A stretch of 64,000 bases of DNA from JAWPMV01 sp039819665 (GCA_039819665.1 JBCBRM010000029.1:45418-109417), one strand, 5' to 3'. Positions 17,274 to 26,982 are shown, counted from the stretch's first letter. The notes: generated by a model from the letters alone, not told the origin. A program made the numbers and translations.

Positions 17274-20200
17274 TTACTTCTTTAGCATTTCCAGCATCTC
17301 AATTTCTTTCTGAGAAATTTCATCGAATCGTTTTGTCACCTCATTCCATTGCCGACAGATTTCTTCAAATTTTTGTCGGGGATAGATAGAATTGGTTTGT
17401 ACCGAAATGTTCTGGACATTTCTCAGGTAAAACTGTCTGGCAGCTTCGGCCAAGGATTTACGTTCCCTGATCGCTTTCAATTCATAATTTCTGAGTCGGG
17501 TTTGTCGCCTTTCTCTTAGGCTATTTCTGAATGCTTTTCCATCTCTTTTATTGCGCTGCCACAATTTTCTGTCCATCCGTTTCAACTCTCGAGAAACATC
17601 AAAATTTCTATCTACCCAGTTTTCAAGCAGCTCCTGAATCAAGCGGGATAAACGGTAATCATCCTTATCGAGGTAAAGTTTTTCTTTGGTACTCTTTTGC
17701 GATTGGATGAAAGCAAGGATATGTACACATAATTCGCCAAATAGTCTGGTCTGTGGTGAGCGCACATCAAAGCCCCCGATATTGTGATCGAAGACCATAT
17801 TGAAAAAGCCTAATTGCTCTTTCAATTCATCTTTTGAAAAGCTATGGAAGTGTTTCAAATTAATAAACTCCAATACGATCCTGTAAAGAATTGCATCCCT
17901 GGCATCGTCTATGGCTCGATCTGTTTCCAAAAAGCCTGGCTTTCCAGCCAGAAACTCCTGCAGCATTTCCTTAAACTCCCAATTGCTCAGACTCAAATAA
18001 AGGAAAAAGCCCAGACTAGGAGTTGTTTTATCATGGGTCTCTTCATAGATACTCCTTTCCAAATGCCAGGCGAGCATATTGGCTCCATGGACTTTATGTG
18101 GACCTTGTTTTACCTCTATCTTTCCCCAAAATCCCTCTATAGTCTCTTTATTGTATTCATAAATGAAGAAGAATTGCTCTTTTGGAAAACGGCTCTCCAT
18201 TTCTCGGGCAAGATGCCGACACACCACGCGCAGGGTTTCATCCGAATAATGACTCAGGTACTTGCGAGGCAATTCCTCTTTTTTGATCAGGATTTCATAG
18301 GACCGATGAGATATATTGTCTTCTGGAAAAGCCAACATACCTAAGGGTCTTTTCAAAAAGCCATCGCTTCCATCTCCTAATTCATGCTGACGATTATCCA
18401 AGAAGCTTAGAAAATCCTGAACGGATCTGTATCTATTATAAATTTTTCGGGGAAGTGTTGGAAGATTGAACCACTGAACAAAAGTCGCCTGCCGCCACTG
18501 AGATTCCCCAATGATAAGGAACTCGATTCCAAACTCATTTACTGCGCGATGAAATTGAGCTGGTTTAAGGAAAAAGGAGGGAAGGACTTCTTCTCTTTGG
18601 TAATTGAGGAAAGGGAAATTCAGGATTAGAATGGTTTTGCCTTCAAAAGCCTCTAGAATGGATCGCCCATCCTCCATCCTCTTTTCCAAATCAAGAAAAC
18701 CATAATATGAAAGATCCCAGTAGTCTATAGTTGAACCAATAGCTTTATAGAAACTTTTGATCTCTTGTAAACTTGGTACATCTATATCGTGATGAAAAAC
18801 CAGCAACACATCTGATGCCTCTGTTTTTTTATACGTCTGGGTAATGCGAACATGGAAGGGTATGATTTGGATAGGCTTCGCTTTTAGCGGACTATCTACA
18901 GCCCCTAATTCTAATGCCAGTTCAGCTTTTACATCCTGCAATTCACCTGCTTCTCCTTCCACTTGCAGAAAAAATTCAGAATCCTTGTATTCTGCCTCCC
19001 TATCTACCTCAAAGAGCCTAAAGTCAATGATAGACATGGGTTTAAGCAGTGGGTCCAACAAACGAAGTGGCTGTTCCTGAGCGAGATTTTCTTTCCACTC
19101 CCCCAGTTTAAATCTTGCCTGCATTCTTCTCTGCCTATGGATCGCCAGGTCAATTTCCGGACCGATGAGATTGAGGGTTCGCCAGGATATACGTCCTCGT
19201 TCTCCGGGAGCCAAACTTTTAATCACCCGAAAGTATTTCAGCCTGACCGGATACTGGACTTTAATTGTGTGCTGAATTCTAGCTAGAGGAAATTCCAGAT
19301 CGGATCCTGGGTGAAAGGCTTCCATCTCCAGAGATACTTCTTTGATCAGGGCATCTTCCTGAATCAAATGGGGATCAACATGTCGGAGCTGGAAGGAGAT
19401 TGGATCAAAGAAGTTTTTTCGTTCTCTTTCTTTCATACCGGGGGGGATGATGAGATAGGCCTTACTGGGCTTGATCCACTCATTTTCTTTGATTCTGAGG
19501 CAAATAGGTACTTCTTCGGGGGTCGGCATATCTGAGAGATTCTTTATACCGATATGCCGGATCATGACCTCTTCTCCAAATTCATAGATACCATCCGGAA
19601 AAGCTTCTTGAAATTCAAAACGTTCAATTTCTATATCATGGAGCTTTTTATATATCTCAGGACTATTTATTTTCTTAGATGTAAGTTGATATTCTACTTT
19701 CCCCTCTCTCCCTTTAAATCCATTGGTTCCATTTTTGCCCCTTTTTCCTCTTCTATTCCAGCCGCTAAGCTGATTCACATTTCTATATTCGCCCCCTTTT
19801 CCTCCAAATCCTTTTTTTCCTCCTTCCCCTCCGGAAACATCATAAACAAAATAAGAAAGCAAGTAGCTCTGCGACTCCGGAACTTCTATTCGAATATGTC
19901 CCCCGTCTCCTCCATTGCCTCCTGAACCAGCATCTCCACCAAAAGTAGGATAAATTCGTGGAGTCCGCGTATTTAAACCATAGCCTCCATCGCCTCCTTT
20001 TCCTCCATTCCCTCCACGAGCAAGAATCTCGATCTTATCGCCCACGCCAAGCTCCAGAAAAACTTTTTTCCGATCCAAAGGTATCTCTCCATTAAAAAAA
20101 TGGATGGTAAGTTTAATGGGGAGCTTTGATCCTGGGTTGGGGTCAAATTCTTTTTGCCAGACTTCTGCACTGATGAAGACATTTTTTGCATGAGCTCCTG

Positions 20201-20366
20201 GTTCTCCATGAAAACCCGGATCTCCATGGAATTTGGCTTTAGAACTTTCCTCACGATAATGGTTGGAGGGGAAATCCCGGCCATCGAGACCTCTCCGACC
20301 ATTTTTGCCGGAAGCTTTTATTAGGTATATGACTTTATAGGCCTTCTTTTCAGGGCTTTGGGGCAT
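17274..20366 (-). CDS. 1030-residue protein with collagen-like glycine-rich N-terminal region
   Basis: No signal peptide or membrane helix, so probably cytoplasmic. The first 225 residues interleave beta strands with glycine-rich runs: residues 20-30, 48-60, 118-130, 143-157, 179-192 and 207-222 (for example GGNGGKGGDGGYG). These are not long Gly-X-Y collagen tracts but loops separating strands, as in a glycine-rich beta structure. Residues about 240-500 look like beta-sandwich repeats (MIRHIGIKNLSDMPTPEEVP). About 510-700 alternates strands and helices (DVLLVFHHDIDVPSL, KTILILNFPF, FGIEFLIIGES), suggesting a Rossmann-like domain. The rest is helical and basic. It lies 30 bp after the TerB-like gene and is third in the cassette with the helicase-nuclease. 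Function unknown. Confidence 0.75.
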   Translation of the reverse strand: MPQSPEKKAYKVIYLIKASGKNGRRGLDGRDFPSNHYREESSKAKFHGDPGFHGEPGAHAKNVFISAEVWQKEFDPNPGSKLPIKLTIHFFNGEIPLDRKKVFLELGVGDKIEILARGGNGGKGGDGGYGLNTRTPRIYPTFGGDAGSGGNGGDGGHIRIEVPESQSYLLSYFVYDVSGGEGGKKGFGGKGGEYRNVNQLSGWNRRGKRGKNGTNGFKGREGKVEYQLTSKKINSPEIYKKLHDIEIERFEFQEAFPDGIYEFGEEVMIRHIGIKNLSDMPTPEEVPICLRIKENEWIKPSKAYLIIPPGMKERERKNFFDPISFQLRHVDPHLIQEDALIKEVSLEMEAFHPGSDLEFPLARIQHTIKVQYPVRLKYFRVIKSLAPGERGRISWRTLNLIGPEIDLAIHRQRRMQARFKLGEWKENLAQEQPLRLLDPLLKPMSIIDFRLFEVDREAEYKDSEFFLQVEGEAGELQDVKAELALELGAVDSPLKAKPIQIIPFHVRITQTYKKTEASDVLLVFHHDIDVPSLQEIKSFYKAIGSTIDYWDLSYYGFLDLEKRMEDGRSILEAFEGKTILILNFPFLNYQREEVLPSFFLKPAQFHRAVNEFGIEFLIIGESQWRQATFVQWFNLPTLPRKIYNRYRSVQDFLSFLDNRQHELGDGSDGFLKRPLGMLAFPEDNISHRSYEILIKKEELPRKYLSHYSDETLRVVCRHLAREMESRFPKEQFFFIYEYNKETIEGFWGKIEVKQGPHKVHGANMLAWHLERSIYEETHDKTTPSLGFFLYLSLSNWEFKEMLQEFLAGKPGFLETDRAIDDARDAILYRIVLEFINLKHFHSFSKDELKEQLGFFNMVFDHNIGGFDVRSPQTRLFGELCVHILAFIQSQKSTKEKLYLDKDDYRLSRLIQELLENWVDRNFDVSRELKRMDRKLWQRNKRDGKAFRNSLRERRQTRLRNYELKAIRERKSLAEAARQFYLRNVQNISVQTNSIYPRQKFEEICRQWNEVTKRFDEISQKEIEMLEMLKK

Positions 20367-20396
20367 TGTGTTTTAGATCAAGAACAATGATTGTGC

Positions 20397-20798
20397 TTAA
20401 TTTAGATATCTTTTGAGAATGTCCAACATTTTCTCGGGAGGTACATCCGTATTTACATGCTCACGAATCAACTTAATCATGGCATTTACCATTTCCGGTC
20501 TGAAGCCTAGCTTAAGCCCGATCTGATTGATGAGCTTTGATTCATCATCTGAAACCTCGCCATCCATCTTCATCATAAACAAAAGGTGATACAAAATCTT
20601 TACCCTATCTTGTTCAGACTTAGGAGGATCGAGGGGATATGCGCTGGGATTGTTTTCAATTTCTGTGATTTCAGAAGTACCTAGTCCTAGCTGTGTGCCT
20701 ACATCCATGATGAAGCGAGCTTCATTGGTGTGAATTTTTTCATCAGATTTTGACAGGCGGATGAGCAGGGATACAAGAGATCTCTTATCTATAGACAT
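20397..20798 (-). CDS. TerB-like (tellurite-resistance/DjlA-type) domain protein
   Basis: A 133-residue all-helical protein made of two similar halves. Each has the TerB pattern of a helix, an acidic metal-binding-like turn and another helix: LIRLSKSDEKIHTNEARFIMD and MKMDGEVSDDESKLINQIGLKLGF. TerB domains occur in stress, phage-defence and membrane-associated systems, often as partners of ATPases or helicases. It lies 126 bp downstream of the helicase-nuclease and 30 bp upstream of the collagen-like gene, all on the same strand, so a three-gene unit is likely. The role here is inferred to be regulatory or scaffolding. Confidence 0.8.
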   Translation of the reverse strand: MSIDKRSLVSLLIRLSKSDEKIHTNEARFIMDVGTQLGLGTSEITEIENNPSAYPLDPPKSEQDRVKILYHLLFMMKMDGEVSDDESKLINQIGLKLGFRPEMVNAMIKLIREHVNTDVPPEKMLDILKRYLN

Positions 20799-20924
20799 GG
20801 TTGATACGATTAAATTAGACGCTATTAAAGTAGTATTATATCACTGTGAGAAAAAGTCAAAAAGATCATTTATATATTGTACGAGGATTTAGGAAAAACA
20901 TTTCAAGAATTTCGATTTTTCCTC

Positions 20925-23900
20925 CTAATCTGCTTTCCCTAGCAATTTGAGAATCTTTTCCAGCTCCTTTTCTTTATCCAACCAATAATTTCTTGCCCAA
21001 ACCCGATGGACTTTCCAGGATTTAGAAGCCAGTAAAACTGGACGATAGACTTCTCTTTCTTTTGCACTTTCTCCACTGAAATATTGACTTCCCTCACATT
21101 CAATACCGAGTAGATATTCTCCTTCTTTATCAGGATCAAGTACAGCTATATCTAACTTAAACGAAGTCTCTCCCAAATTTCGGCTAATTTGATATCCTTG
21201 CTTCTCTAGCTCTTCAGAAATAAAGTCAGCTATCGGATTGGGGGAAAGCTGATATAGATCTGTTGAGTTTTGAGCGTCTAATAAGGAAAGCGCCACTTCA
21301 TCTTGCTTATCACTTATGGCTCTCACATATTGCAGATATTGTTTGAGGTAACGAGGGCCTTCGTGTTTGGCCTGCTCTACATTTAGCTCATGGGGAAGGA
21401 AAGAACAAATAACATAATTCATTTTACGGGCCCGACTTATGGCTACGTTCAATCGATTTTCACCTCCTGCCTGATTAAGTAAGCCAAAATTGCTGACCAG
21501 CTTACCTTTCTTATTTTTTGCATAGCCGATAGAGAAAATGATGATATCCCTTTCGTCTCCCTGCACATTTTCGATATTCTTCACAAAAAGGCCCTGGTAT
21601 TCCTCAGCCTCACTCTTTTGCATACTGGCCTGGAGCAGATTGAAGAGCCTTTTATCCTCCTGAGAAAGAAACTCTAATTCTCGATCTAGCAGGTCCTTGA
21701 TTAATTCTTGCTGATGGAAGTTGAAGGTAACGATCCCGATAGAAGGCTTGTCGGGTCGCTGAATAAGCTTCAGAACCAACTCAATCACTCGCCTTGCTTC
21801 GACTTCATTTCGATTGCTTTCCCATAAACCTTCTACTGATATCCATTGAAGGGGGGGCTGTGAAAGGGCATCATGTTCTGCCGGAGGAATGACCTGAAGC
21901 TTGCCTTCATAGAATGCCTGATTAGAAAAATTGATCAAGGCCTCTTCTCTCGATCGATAATGCCAGTTCAATTGGGTTTCGGGCAAAGAGGTTTTCGCCA
22001 AATCAAGAATACTTTCCACTTCCAGGGCAATTTCATCCTCTACAAATTCGGCTTCAGCATCTTCATATTTCACCTTATACAAATCTAAAGGTTGGAGCTG
22101 CTTATCATCTCCAGCGATGACGGATTGCTTTGCTCGCAGCATCACTGGAATAGCCCTTTCCACAAAACATTGGGAAGCCTCATCAAAAACTACGACATCA
22201 AAAAAATCAGCTTTCATCGGGAAAATAGCAGCTACTGATTCGGGCGATGCCATCCAACAGGGCATGAGCTTCTGTAGTCCACTTTCCCAAGTTTCACTCA
22301 CCAGTTTACGGACCGACCACAATCGTCTTTTCTTGCTAACCTGGTGATGAATTTGTCGATAGGTAATGGGATTTTTCAGGCGATTGAACTCTAGGATGCT
22401 GATAATATTTTCCTTGATCCTTCTTTGGATGAGTTCGGTTACCTTCTGCCTTCTCTGTTCAAGTTTCTTTTGATAATCTTTCGTTTTTCTGTTCCAGCCT
22501 CTGCCACTGACTTCGCTCAGGATGGGATGAATCCGTTCTGCATGTTCGATCCAATAATAATAAAAGGATTGTCGGATTTGATTCAAGAAACTTTTTTCCT
22601 CAAGCCCACTATGTAACTGAGGACGAATGATTTCCAATACCTGATTTTCAGTAGGCCTAAAGCTGGCCAAATGCGTATCCAGATTTTTCAGGTCATTGAA
22701 ATCTTTATTGAAATGATTCAGCAATGATTTGAAATAAGGCTTAAGCTCATCCGGAGATTTGATTCCGTCCTGGATCTTTTCGATCTGATCTGCATGAAGG
22801 TAACTCTGCCAATCTCTGCCAAAATTGCTAAGAGATTTATTGAAATTTTCCAGGGACTGAATCTGCAACATGCTCTGGCTCCAATCTTCTTGCTCAAATT
22901 TCCCAAAATTGAATTTCGGTTTGTGTTTTGGGAAATAATTGATGTCTCGGGTAAAGGTGTAAGCCCTTACATGCTGCTCCTTCGACTTCAACCATTTTCT
23001 TTTTTCGGCTTGAGTATCCAGTAGGGGAAAGTCCCCCAAAAAGGCGTCATCGATGTATTTTGCATATAATTTATGGAGCCTTTTGAAATGCCCTACTTCT
23101 TTGTAGAGTTTTTTAAAAGTCAACTCTTCGAGCTTGATCTCATTTCTTTTACAGATCCGTTTCCAGAACCAGCGGGCACGGAGGAAATCAAAATTTAACA
23201 GACGAAAGGATTTCTTCTGAAGCTTCTTAAAATTATCTGCATGTTTGACGAGCTCAGCATATAATTTCCAATCTCCATCATCGAGAAATTTTCTATCCTC
23301 GAGTTTATCTATGGCTTCCTCAAATTTGACCAGTATTTTCTTGAGCGACTCCGGTTTGTGCTTTTCTTTATGAATAGCCTCCATCTCCTCCCTGATCCGA
23401 TGATTATTTACAAAAACATCTACCTGCCGAAAAGCTTTTATCCGATCAGCATTTAATTCAGCTTCCAAAAGTCGGGTTCCTAATTGCTGACTCAAACGGA
23501 GGTATTCCACATGAAGTTGGTTGACATGAAACGGGATTTTTTCGATTAAATCCGCAATGCGTTCTCGGTCTTCATATCCATAGTGGCGAAAGGAAATCCG
23601 TTTGGACCAGGGGTGTTCCTCTTCAAAAAACTCCGCATAATCAATGAGCTGCCCAAACTTCTCCAGCAGGACTTCCAATTGGTCCAGATTCAAACGACGG
23701 GCAAGTTCTTCGAAGGGAAAATATTTTCCTCCTGATTGAGATCGAAGGTAGAGTTCGTGGGTTGAAAGGCCACAATCCTGCCGGCGAGTCAAGGCATTAA
23801 AGAGGTCTTCAAAATCCCGACTTGCCTGATCGGTTTGGCGAGAAATGAGCTTGTATTCATGTTCCCATTGGGTGATATTCAAATCGCGAATCTCCTTTTG

Positions 23901-25070
23901 GAAACTTTCGAGCTCATCGATCTGCTTTTTGATTTTACGATAAATGTCGGCTCTGTCGTGGCGATAATCATGGACTAAAACAGCAAATCTAGACAAGCCC
24001 AGATTGTGCATTCGTTTATACACCACATCCAAGGCTGCTCGTTTTTGAGAAACCAATAAAACCTTCTTTCCATGAGCCATCGCATCGGCCAGGATATTGA
24101 CAATCACCTGCGATTTTCCGGTTCCAGGTGGGCCGTGGATCACCAGAGATTCTCCTTGCTTGATTCGGAGTAAAGCCGATTCTTGAGATTGATCGACTTG
24201 AGTTACAAAGTATCGTTCTTCTTCTTTTATGTAATTCGATTTTTTATCTGCTTTCGCTATCCCCTCCCCTCTTCCAAATAACTCATCCAATTTGAAATCA
24301 TCCATGTGTTCCTCGAGATGGTTATAATCTTGTAGGAGAGCAGAATCTGATTGAGGGAAAATGCCAAGTACTGCTTGAGATTGGAAGGTCAGTACGCCCG
24401 ATCGAAAAGCTTCCATTTTCTCCTTGAGGTAGTCAGGGAAAGAATCCAGTAGCTGGTCAAAAAGTCGAGAATTGAAATTTACTTCCAATTCGTAGGATTT
24501 AACTTTTTGATATAATTCATTGATCCAGGAAAGCCAATCATTGTTCGGATCGATTTCCTCTTCCCAAAACTCATCTTTCAGTCGGATTTGTTGATACTGC
24601 TCATACGCCAGAAAAAGGGTTTTATTGAATTGAACACTTTCCTCCTCCACACATTCCAATCTCCAACGAGGTCTTCCCTGCAAATTTCGAATCAGTCTTA
24701 CTGGGAAAAGGAGGACCGGGCTTCTGACGATACTTCCATCTATAAATTTCCCCTCTACAAAAGGATAGCCAACAAAAAGGTCATAAGTCCCCGTCTCTTC
24801 AAAAAGGGTATTTACAGATCGATAAATATTATTTAGGCGACGATCAGCGAGATTGGTAGACTCATGACGAGGATCCAGCTTTTTGATCAGATTCACACTT
24901 TTCCCCGCTATGATCTTTTTTAACAGTTCTTCCGCAGATTGCGAATCGAGAAAACCCAGATCTTTGAGGTCGATGTCTCGCCTTCTACTCAATCTCCCCA
25001 ATTTCAGGGATCTATTTCCCTGGCTGAGATTGGTGAGGCGAAGTTTATAAGTGTGTATGATTTGACGCAT
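20925..25070 (-). CDS. SF1 helicase with DUF4011-like N-domain and C-terminal REase_MTES_1575 nuclease domain
   Basis: A 1381-residue protein. The N-terminal 280 residues resemble the beta-rich DUF4011-type region (RLTNLSQGNRSLKLGRL, later LGIFPQSDSALLQDYNHL). The helicase motifs follow: Walker A HGPPGTGKSQ near 312-321, Walker B VVVFDEASQ near 958-966, GDDKQLQP near 985-992, LNWHYRSRE, VQGDERDIIIFS and NVAISRARK near 1204-1212. A 600-residue helical insertion lies between motifs I and II. The last 105 residues form a Vsr-like PD-(D/E)xK domain: FKLDIAVLDPD, LLGIECEG, then WKVHRVWARNYW. Such helicase-nuclease fusions are found in anti-phage contexts, as I recall. It is first in a cassette with TerB-like and collagen-like proteins. 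Confidence 0.9.
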   Translation of the reverse strand: MRQIIHTYKLRLTNLSQGNRSLKLGRLSRRRDIDLKDLGFLDSQSAEELLKKIIAGKSVNLIKKLDPRHESTNLADRRLNNIYRSVNTLFEETGTYDLFVGYPFVEGKFIDGSIVRSPVLLFPVRLIRNLQGRPRWRLECVEEESVQFNKTLFLAYEQYQQIRLKDEFWEEEIDPNNDWLSWINELYQKVKSYELEVNFNSRLFDQLLDSFPDYLKEKMEAFRSGVLTFQSQAVLGIFPQSDSALLQDYNHLEEHMDDFKLDELFGRGEGIAKADKKSNYIKEEERYFVTQVDQSQESALLRIKQGESLVIHGPPGTGKSQVIVNILADAMAHGKKVLLVSQKRAALDVVYKRMHNLGLSRFAVLVHDYRHDRADIYRKIKKQIDELESFQKEIRDLNITQWEHEYKLISRQTDQASRDFEDLFNALTRRQDCGLSTHELYLRSQSGGKYFPFEELARRLNLDQLEVLLEKFGQLIDYAEFFEEEHPWSKRISFRHYGYEDRERIADLIEKIPFHVNQLHVEYLRLSQQLGTRLLEAELNADRIKAFRQVDVFVNNHRIREEMEAIHKEKHKPESLKKILVKFEEAIDKLEDRKFLDDGDWKLYAELVKHADNFKKLQKKSFRLLNFDFLRARWFWKRICKRNEIKLEELTFKKLYKEVGHFKRLHKLYAKYIDDAFLGDFPLLDTQAEKRKWLKSKEQHVRAYTFTRDINYFPKHKPKFNFGKFEQEDWSQSMLQIQSLENFNKSLSNFGRDWQSYLHADQIEKIQDGIKSPDELKPYFKSLLNHFNKDFNDLKNLDTHLASFRPTENQVLEIIRPQLHSGLEEKSFLNQIRQSFYYYWIEHAERIHPILSEVSGRGWNRKTKDYQKKLEQRRQKVTELIQRRIKENIISILEFNRLKNPITYRQIHHQVSKKRRLWSVRKLVSETWESGLQKLMPCWMASPESVAAIFPMKADFFDVVVFDEASQCFVERAIPVMLRAKQSVIAGDDKQLQPLDLYKVKYEDAEAEFVEDEIALEVESILDLAKTSLPETQLNWHYRSREEALINFSNQAFYEGKLQVIPPAEHDALSQPPLQWISVEGLWESNRNEVEARRVIELVLKLIQRPDKPSIGIVTFNFHQQELIKDLLDRELEFLSQEDKRLFNLLQASMQKSEAEEYQGLFVKNIENVQGDERDIIIFSIGYAKNKKGKLVSNFGLLNQAGGENRLNVAISRARKMNYVICSFLPHELNVEQAKHEGPRYLKQYLQYVRAISDKQDEVALSLLDAQNSTDLYQLSPNPIADFISEELEKQGYQISRNLGETSFKLDIAVLDPDKEGEYLLGIECEGSQYFSGESAKEREVYRPVLLASKSWKVHRVWARNYWLDKEKELEKILKLLGKAD
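24931..24945. repeat. Degenerate copy of the TTCGCA-N3-TGCGAA palindrome
   Basis: TCCGCA-GAT-TGCGAA differs from the perfect motif at one position in one arm. It lies in the helicase-nuclease coding region. Other one-mismatch copies are at 28802, 32273, 34262 and 63945. Confidence 0.4.
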
Positions 25071-25086
25071 GCGGATCTTGCTGCCT

Positions 25087-25094
25087 CAAATGTA
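25087..25094 (-). promoter_or_regulatory. -7 promoter box of the helicase-TerB cassette
   Basis: On the minus strand TACATTTG matches TAnnTTTG exactly and lies 16 bases upstream of the helicase start codon. It is just downstream of the hairpin terminator of the preceding operon, so the cassette appears to be an independent transcription unit with a very short leader. Confidence 0.5.
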
Positions 25095-25114
25095 CAAAAT
25101 GACAGGAAATAAAT

Positions 25115-25142
25115 ATGGCGGCAAGCCAGTGCTTGCCGCCAT
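25115..25142 (-). terminator. Terminator of the sigma/anti-sigma/OMP operon
   Basis: Perfect 12-bp stem ATGGCGGCAAGC/GCTTGCCGCCAT with a 4-base loop. On the minus strand it is followed by ATATTTATTTCC. It lies 29 bases after the stop of the beta-barrel gene. Confidence 0.8.
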
Positions 25143-25171
25143 TCCCATTTAAAGGTTTCTAATCTTATACT

Positions 25172-26071
25172 TTAGAAGTGTATCACATTGATACCAGCAG
25201 TGAATGTTTGTGTACTAGGGCCTTGTCCATCTTCAAACATTTCACTCAAGTTGTAATTGAAGTAGAGGTCAAACCATCTGAAGTCGATACGTCCGGTCAA
25301 TCCGTAGCGGAAAGGGTTCAGGTAGAAATCTCCATTGATTTTCACTTTACCATTCTCATCACTTACCTGCTTGGTGCGGGCTTTCCACAATACACCACCA
25401 TATACTCCAAAGGATACTCTCAAGCCATCATCTGAACCCGGAATGGTGTTGAAGTTCAATAGGAGTGGAATCTGGAAGTAGCGAGCCATAAGATTGTTCT
25501 TTTCGAAAGAGACATTAGAAGCTTCAAAAGCGATTTCTTCCTGTCCTTCGAGAATGGTTACATCATTAATGAAGTGGTAGTAAGACCAGTCCACTGTCAA
25601 CGCAGTCTTCAGGTTTACTGCTCCTCTTCCGATCAAGCTTACAGTTGTAGGGAAGATGTGAAGGGCTACGTGAGATGCTGGACGGAAATCTCTCAACTCG
25701 AAGTTGTCATTAGGTACAGCATTTACTCCATAGTTTCCATTTGCCCAATAGTTGGTGATACCGATGTCAAGTCCCAGACCATCTACATGAGATCCTTTTC
25801 GACGGCGACGAGTTTTATGCTCATATTCTTCGTCATAATCATCATCGTAATCATCGGTTTCTACTACTACTCTTCTGTTTTCGTCATCATCATCAATGAT
25901 GATGATCTTCTTGTTTCCAACTCTAATTTCTGTTGAAGAATCATCTTCTGATTCTTGCTCGGTCTTTTCATCCTTCTTCTCCTTGTCCTGGGCCGCTACA
26001 TTGCTCATCCCGAGAAACACACACATGATGATGCTCATCAATACGGTGATATAAATGTTGTTGATTTTCAT
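25172..26071 (-). CDS. Outer-membrane beta-barrel protein with acidic linker
   Basis: A 299-residue exported protein: signal peptide in residues 1-28 (ending NVAAQ), then a very acidic linker of about 60 residues with runs of aspartate (IIIDDDDENRR, DDYDDDYDEEYE), an RRRRKG patch, and a C-terminal domain of alternating amphipathic strands (LGLDIGITNYWANGNYGV through RIDFRWFDLYFNYNLSEMF, ending in a hydrophobic strand). This fits PorT-like or OmpA-type barrels of about eight strands. Its ATG overlaps the anti-sigma gene stop by four bases. It is the third gene of the ECF sigma operon, a common arrangement in Bacteroidota; the regulated stress is unknown. Confidence 0.8.
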   Translation of the reverse strand: MKINNIYITVLMSIIMCVFLGMSNVAAQDKEKKDEKTEQESEDDSSTEIRVGNKKIIIIDDDDENRRVVVETDDYDDDYDEEYEHKTRRRRKGSHVDGLGLDIGITNYWANGNYGVNAVPNDNFELRDFRPASHVALHIFPTTVSLIGRGAVNLKTALTVDWSYYHFINDVTILEGQEEIAFEASNVSFEKNNLMARYFQIPLLLNFNTIPGSDDGLRVSFGVYGGVLWKARTKQVSDENGKVKINGDFYLNPFRYGLTGRIDFRWFDLYFNYNLSEMFEDGQGPSTQTFTAGINVIHF

Positions 26072-26937
26072 AATCTTACTTTTTTGTTTCTACGCTTTTG
26101 CGTCTTGTGACTGACTGAAAATTTGAAAAGGTTGAGTTCATAAACTTTGGATTCTCCTTTTTCTGTCTTCTCTTCATACACCTTTACGGGGGATGCATTT
26201 TTGATCTTGTCTATCCCATTTGAGGCCAGACTGACGATCTTGTTGAAAGAGAGATCCTTTAAGTTTAGACTTCTGTCGGTATTCACTTCTGACGGTTCGG
26301 CCGGTTTGTCAAGAGCTCTACTGACGGGTATTTGGGCTACTTCGGGTTGACGTACATCTGAAGTACTCATAGCAATGAGTGATTTATCGATGGGCGCCAC
26401 TTTCAAAGCGATATCTTGTTCTTTTATTTCAATTGTTTCCGCTTTAGGCAATTCATCAGAAGAAGCATATGAATTTTCAATAAGCTCCTGTTTTTTGATG
26501 AAAGGTTGTGGCTTAAAATCTACTTTATAAGCCGTATTGTTTTCCTCAACTTCTCTTAGCTGGTTTTGATTTTCTTGTTTGATAGTATTGGGGGTGATCT
26601 TTTCTTCAGCTAATTGCGGAACTTCCTCTCTACTTATCAATTCTGTTTCTTCATTTGCAGCTGGTATTTCTTTTCCTAATGGAGTGGAAATTTGTTCTTC
26701 AGCGAAACCACTTCCTGGATCTAGTTCTGTTTCTGCTGGTGTGCTTAAGTAAAACCAGGCAAAGATCAGGATGGTAATGGAAGCTGCTATGGAGAAATAG
26801 GGCCACAGTTTGCGGTTCTTATTTTTATTAGGGTAAAGCTCCGCCTCGATTCCTTTCCAAAGATCGATCTGTGGCTCCGCTTCAAAATTCTGGAAGCGTT
26901 CACTGAGCAATCCCTGTATGTCATCTTTTCTCGGCAT
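26068..26937 (-). CDS. Putative anti-sigma factor, single-pass membrane protein
   Basis: A 289-residue protein. The cytoplasmic N-terminus (residues 1-42, DDIQGLLSERFQNFEAEPQIDLWKGIE in part) matches short anti-sigma-like N-regions common in this phylum. One membrane helix follows at about 44-64 (WPYFSIAASITILIFAWFYL). The periplasmic part is long, low-complexity and Glu/Pro-rich, ending in a basic tail. No zinc-binding HxxxCxxC motif is present. It lies between the ECF sigma gene (45 bp) and the outer-membrane protein gene (ATGA overlap), which is the basis for the anti-sigma call. Confidence 0.7.
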   Translation of the reverse strand: MPRKDDIQGLLSERFQNFEAEPQIDLWKGIEAELYPNKNKNRKLWPYFSIAASITILIFAWFYLSTPAETELDPGSGFAEEQISTPLGKEIPAANEETELISREEVPQLAEEKITPNTIKQENQNQLREVEENNTAYKVDFKPQPFIKKQELIENSYASSDELPKAETIEIKEQDIALKVAPIDKSLIAMSTSDVRQPEVAQIPVSRALDKPAEPSEVNTDRSLNLKDLSFNKIVSLASNGIDKIKNASPVKVYEEKTEKGESKVYELNLFKFSVSHKTQKRRNKKVRL

Positions 26938-26982
26938 AACTCTTTATCTTTTGGTTATTCATTTGACGCGATTTCTTTACAG

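Noticed and set aside
17274..20366. The idea that the collagen-like protein is a surface adhesin or filament
   Set aside because: No signal peptide, lipobox, membrane helix or T9SS domain can be seen, and its partners are cytoplasmic nucleic-acid proteins.
25800..25930. Dense GAT/GAC-rich, repeat-like stretch in the outer-membrane protein gene
   Set aside because: It encodes an aspartate-rich linker; the repeat pattern is a consequence of this composition, not a separate element.
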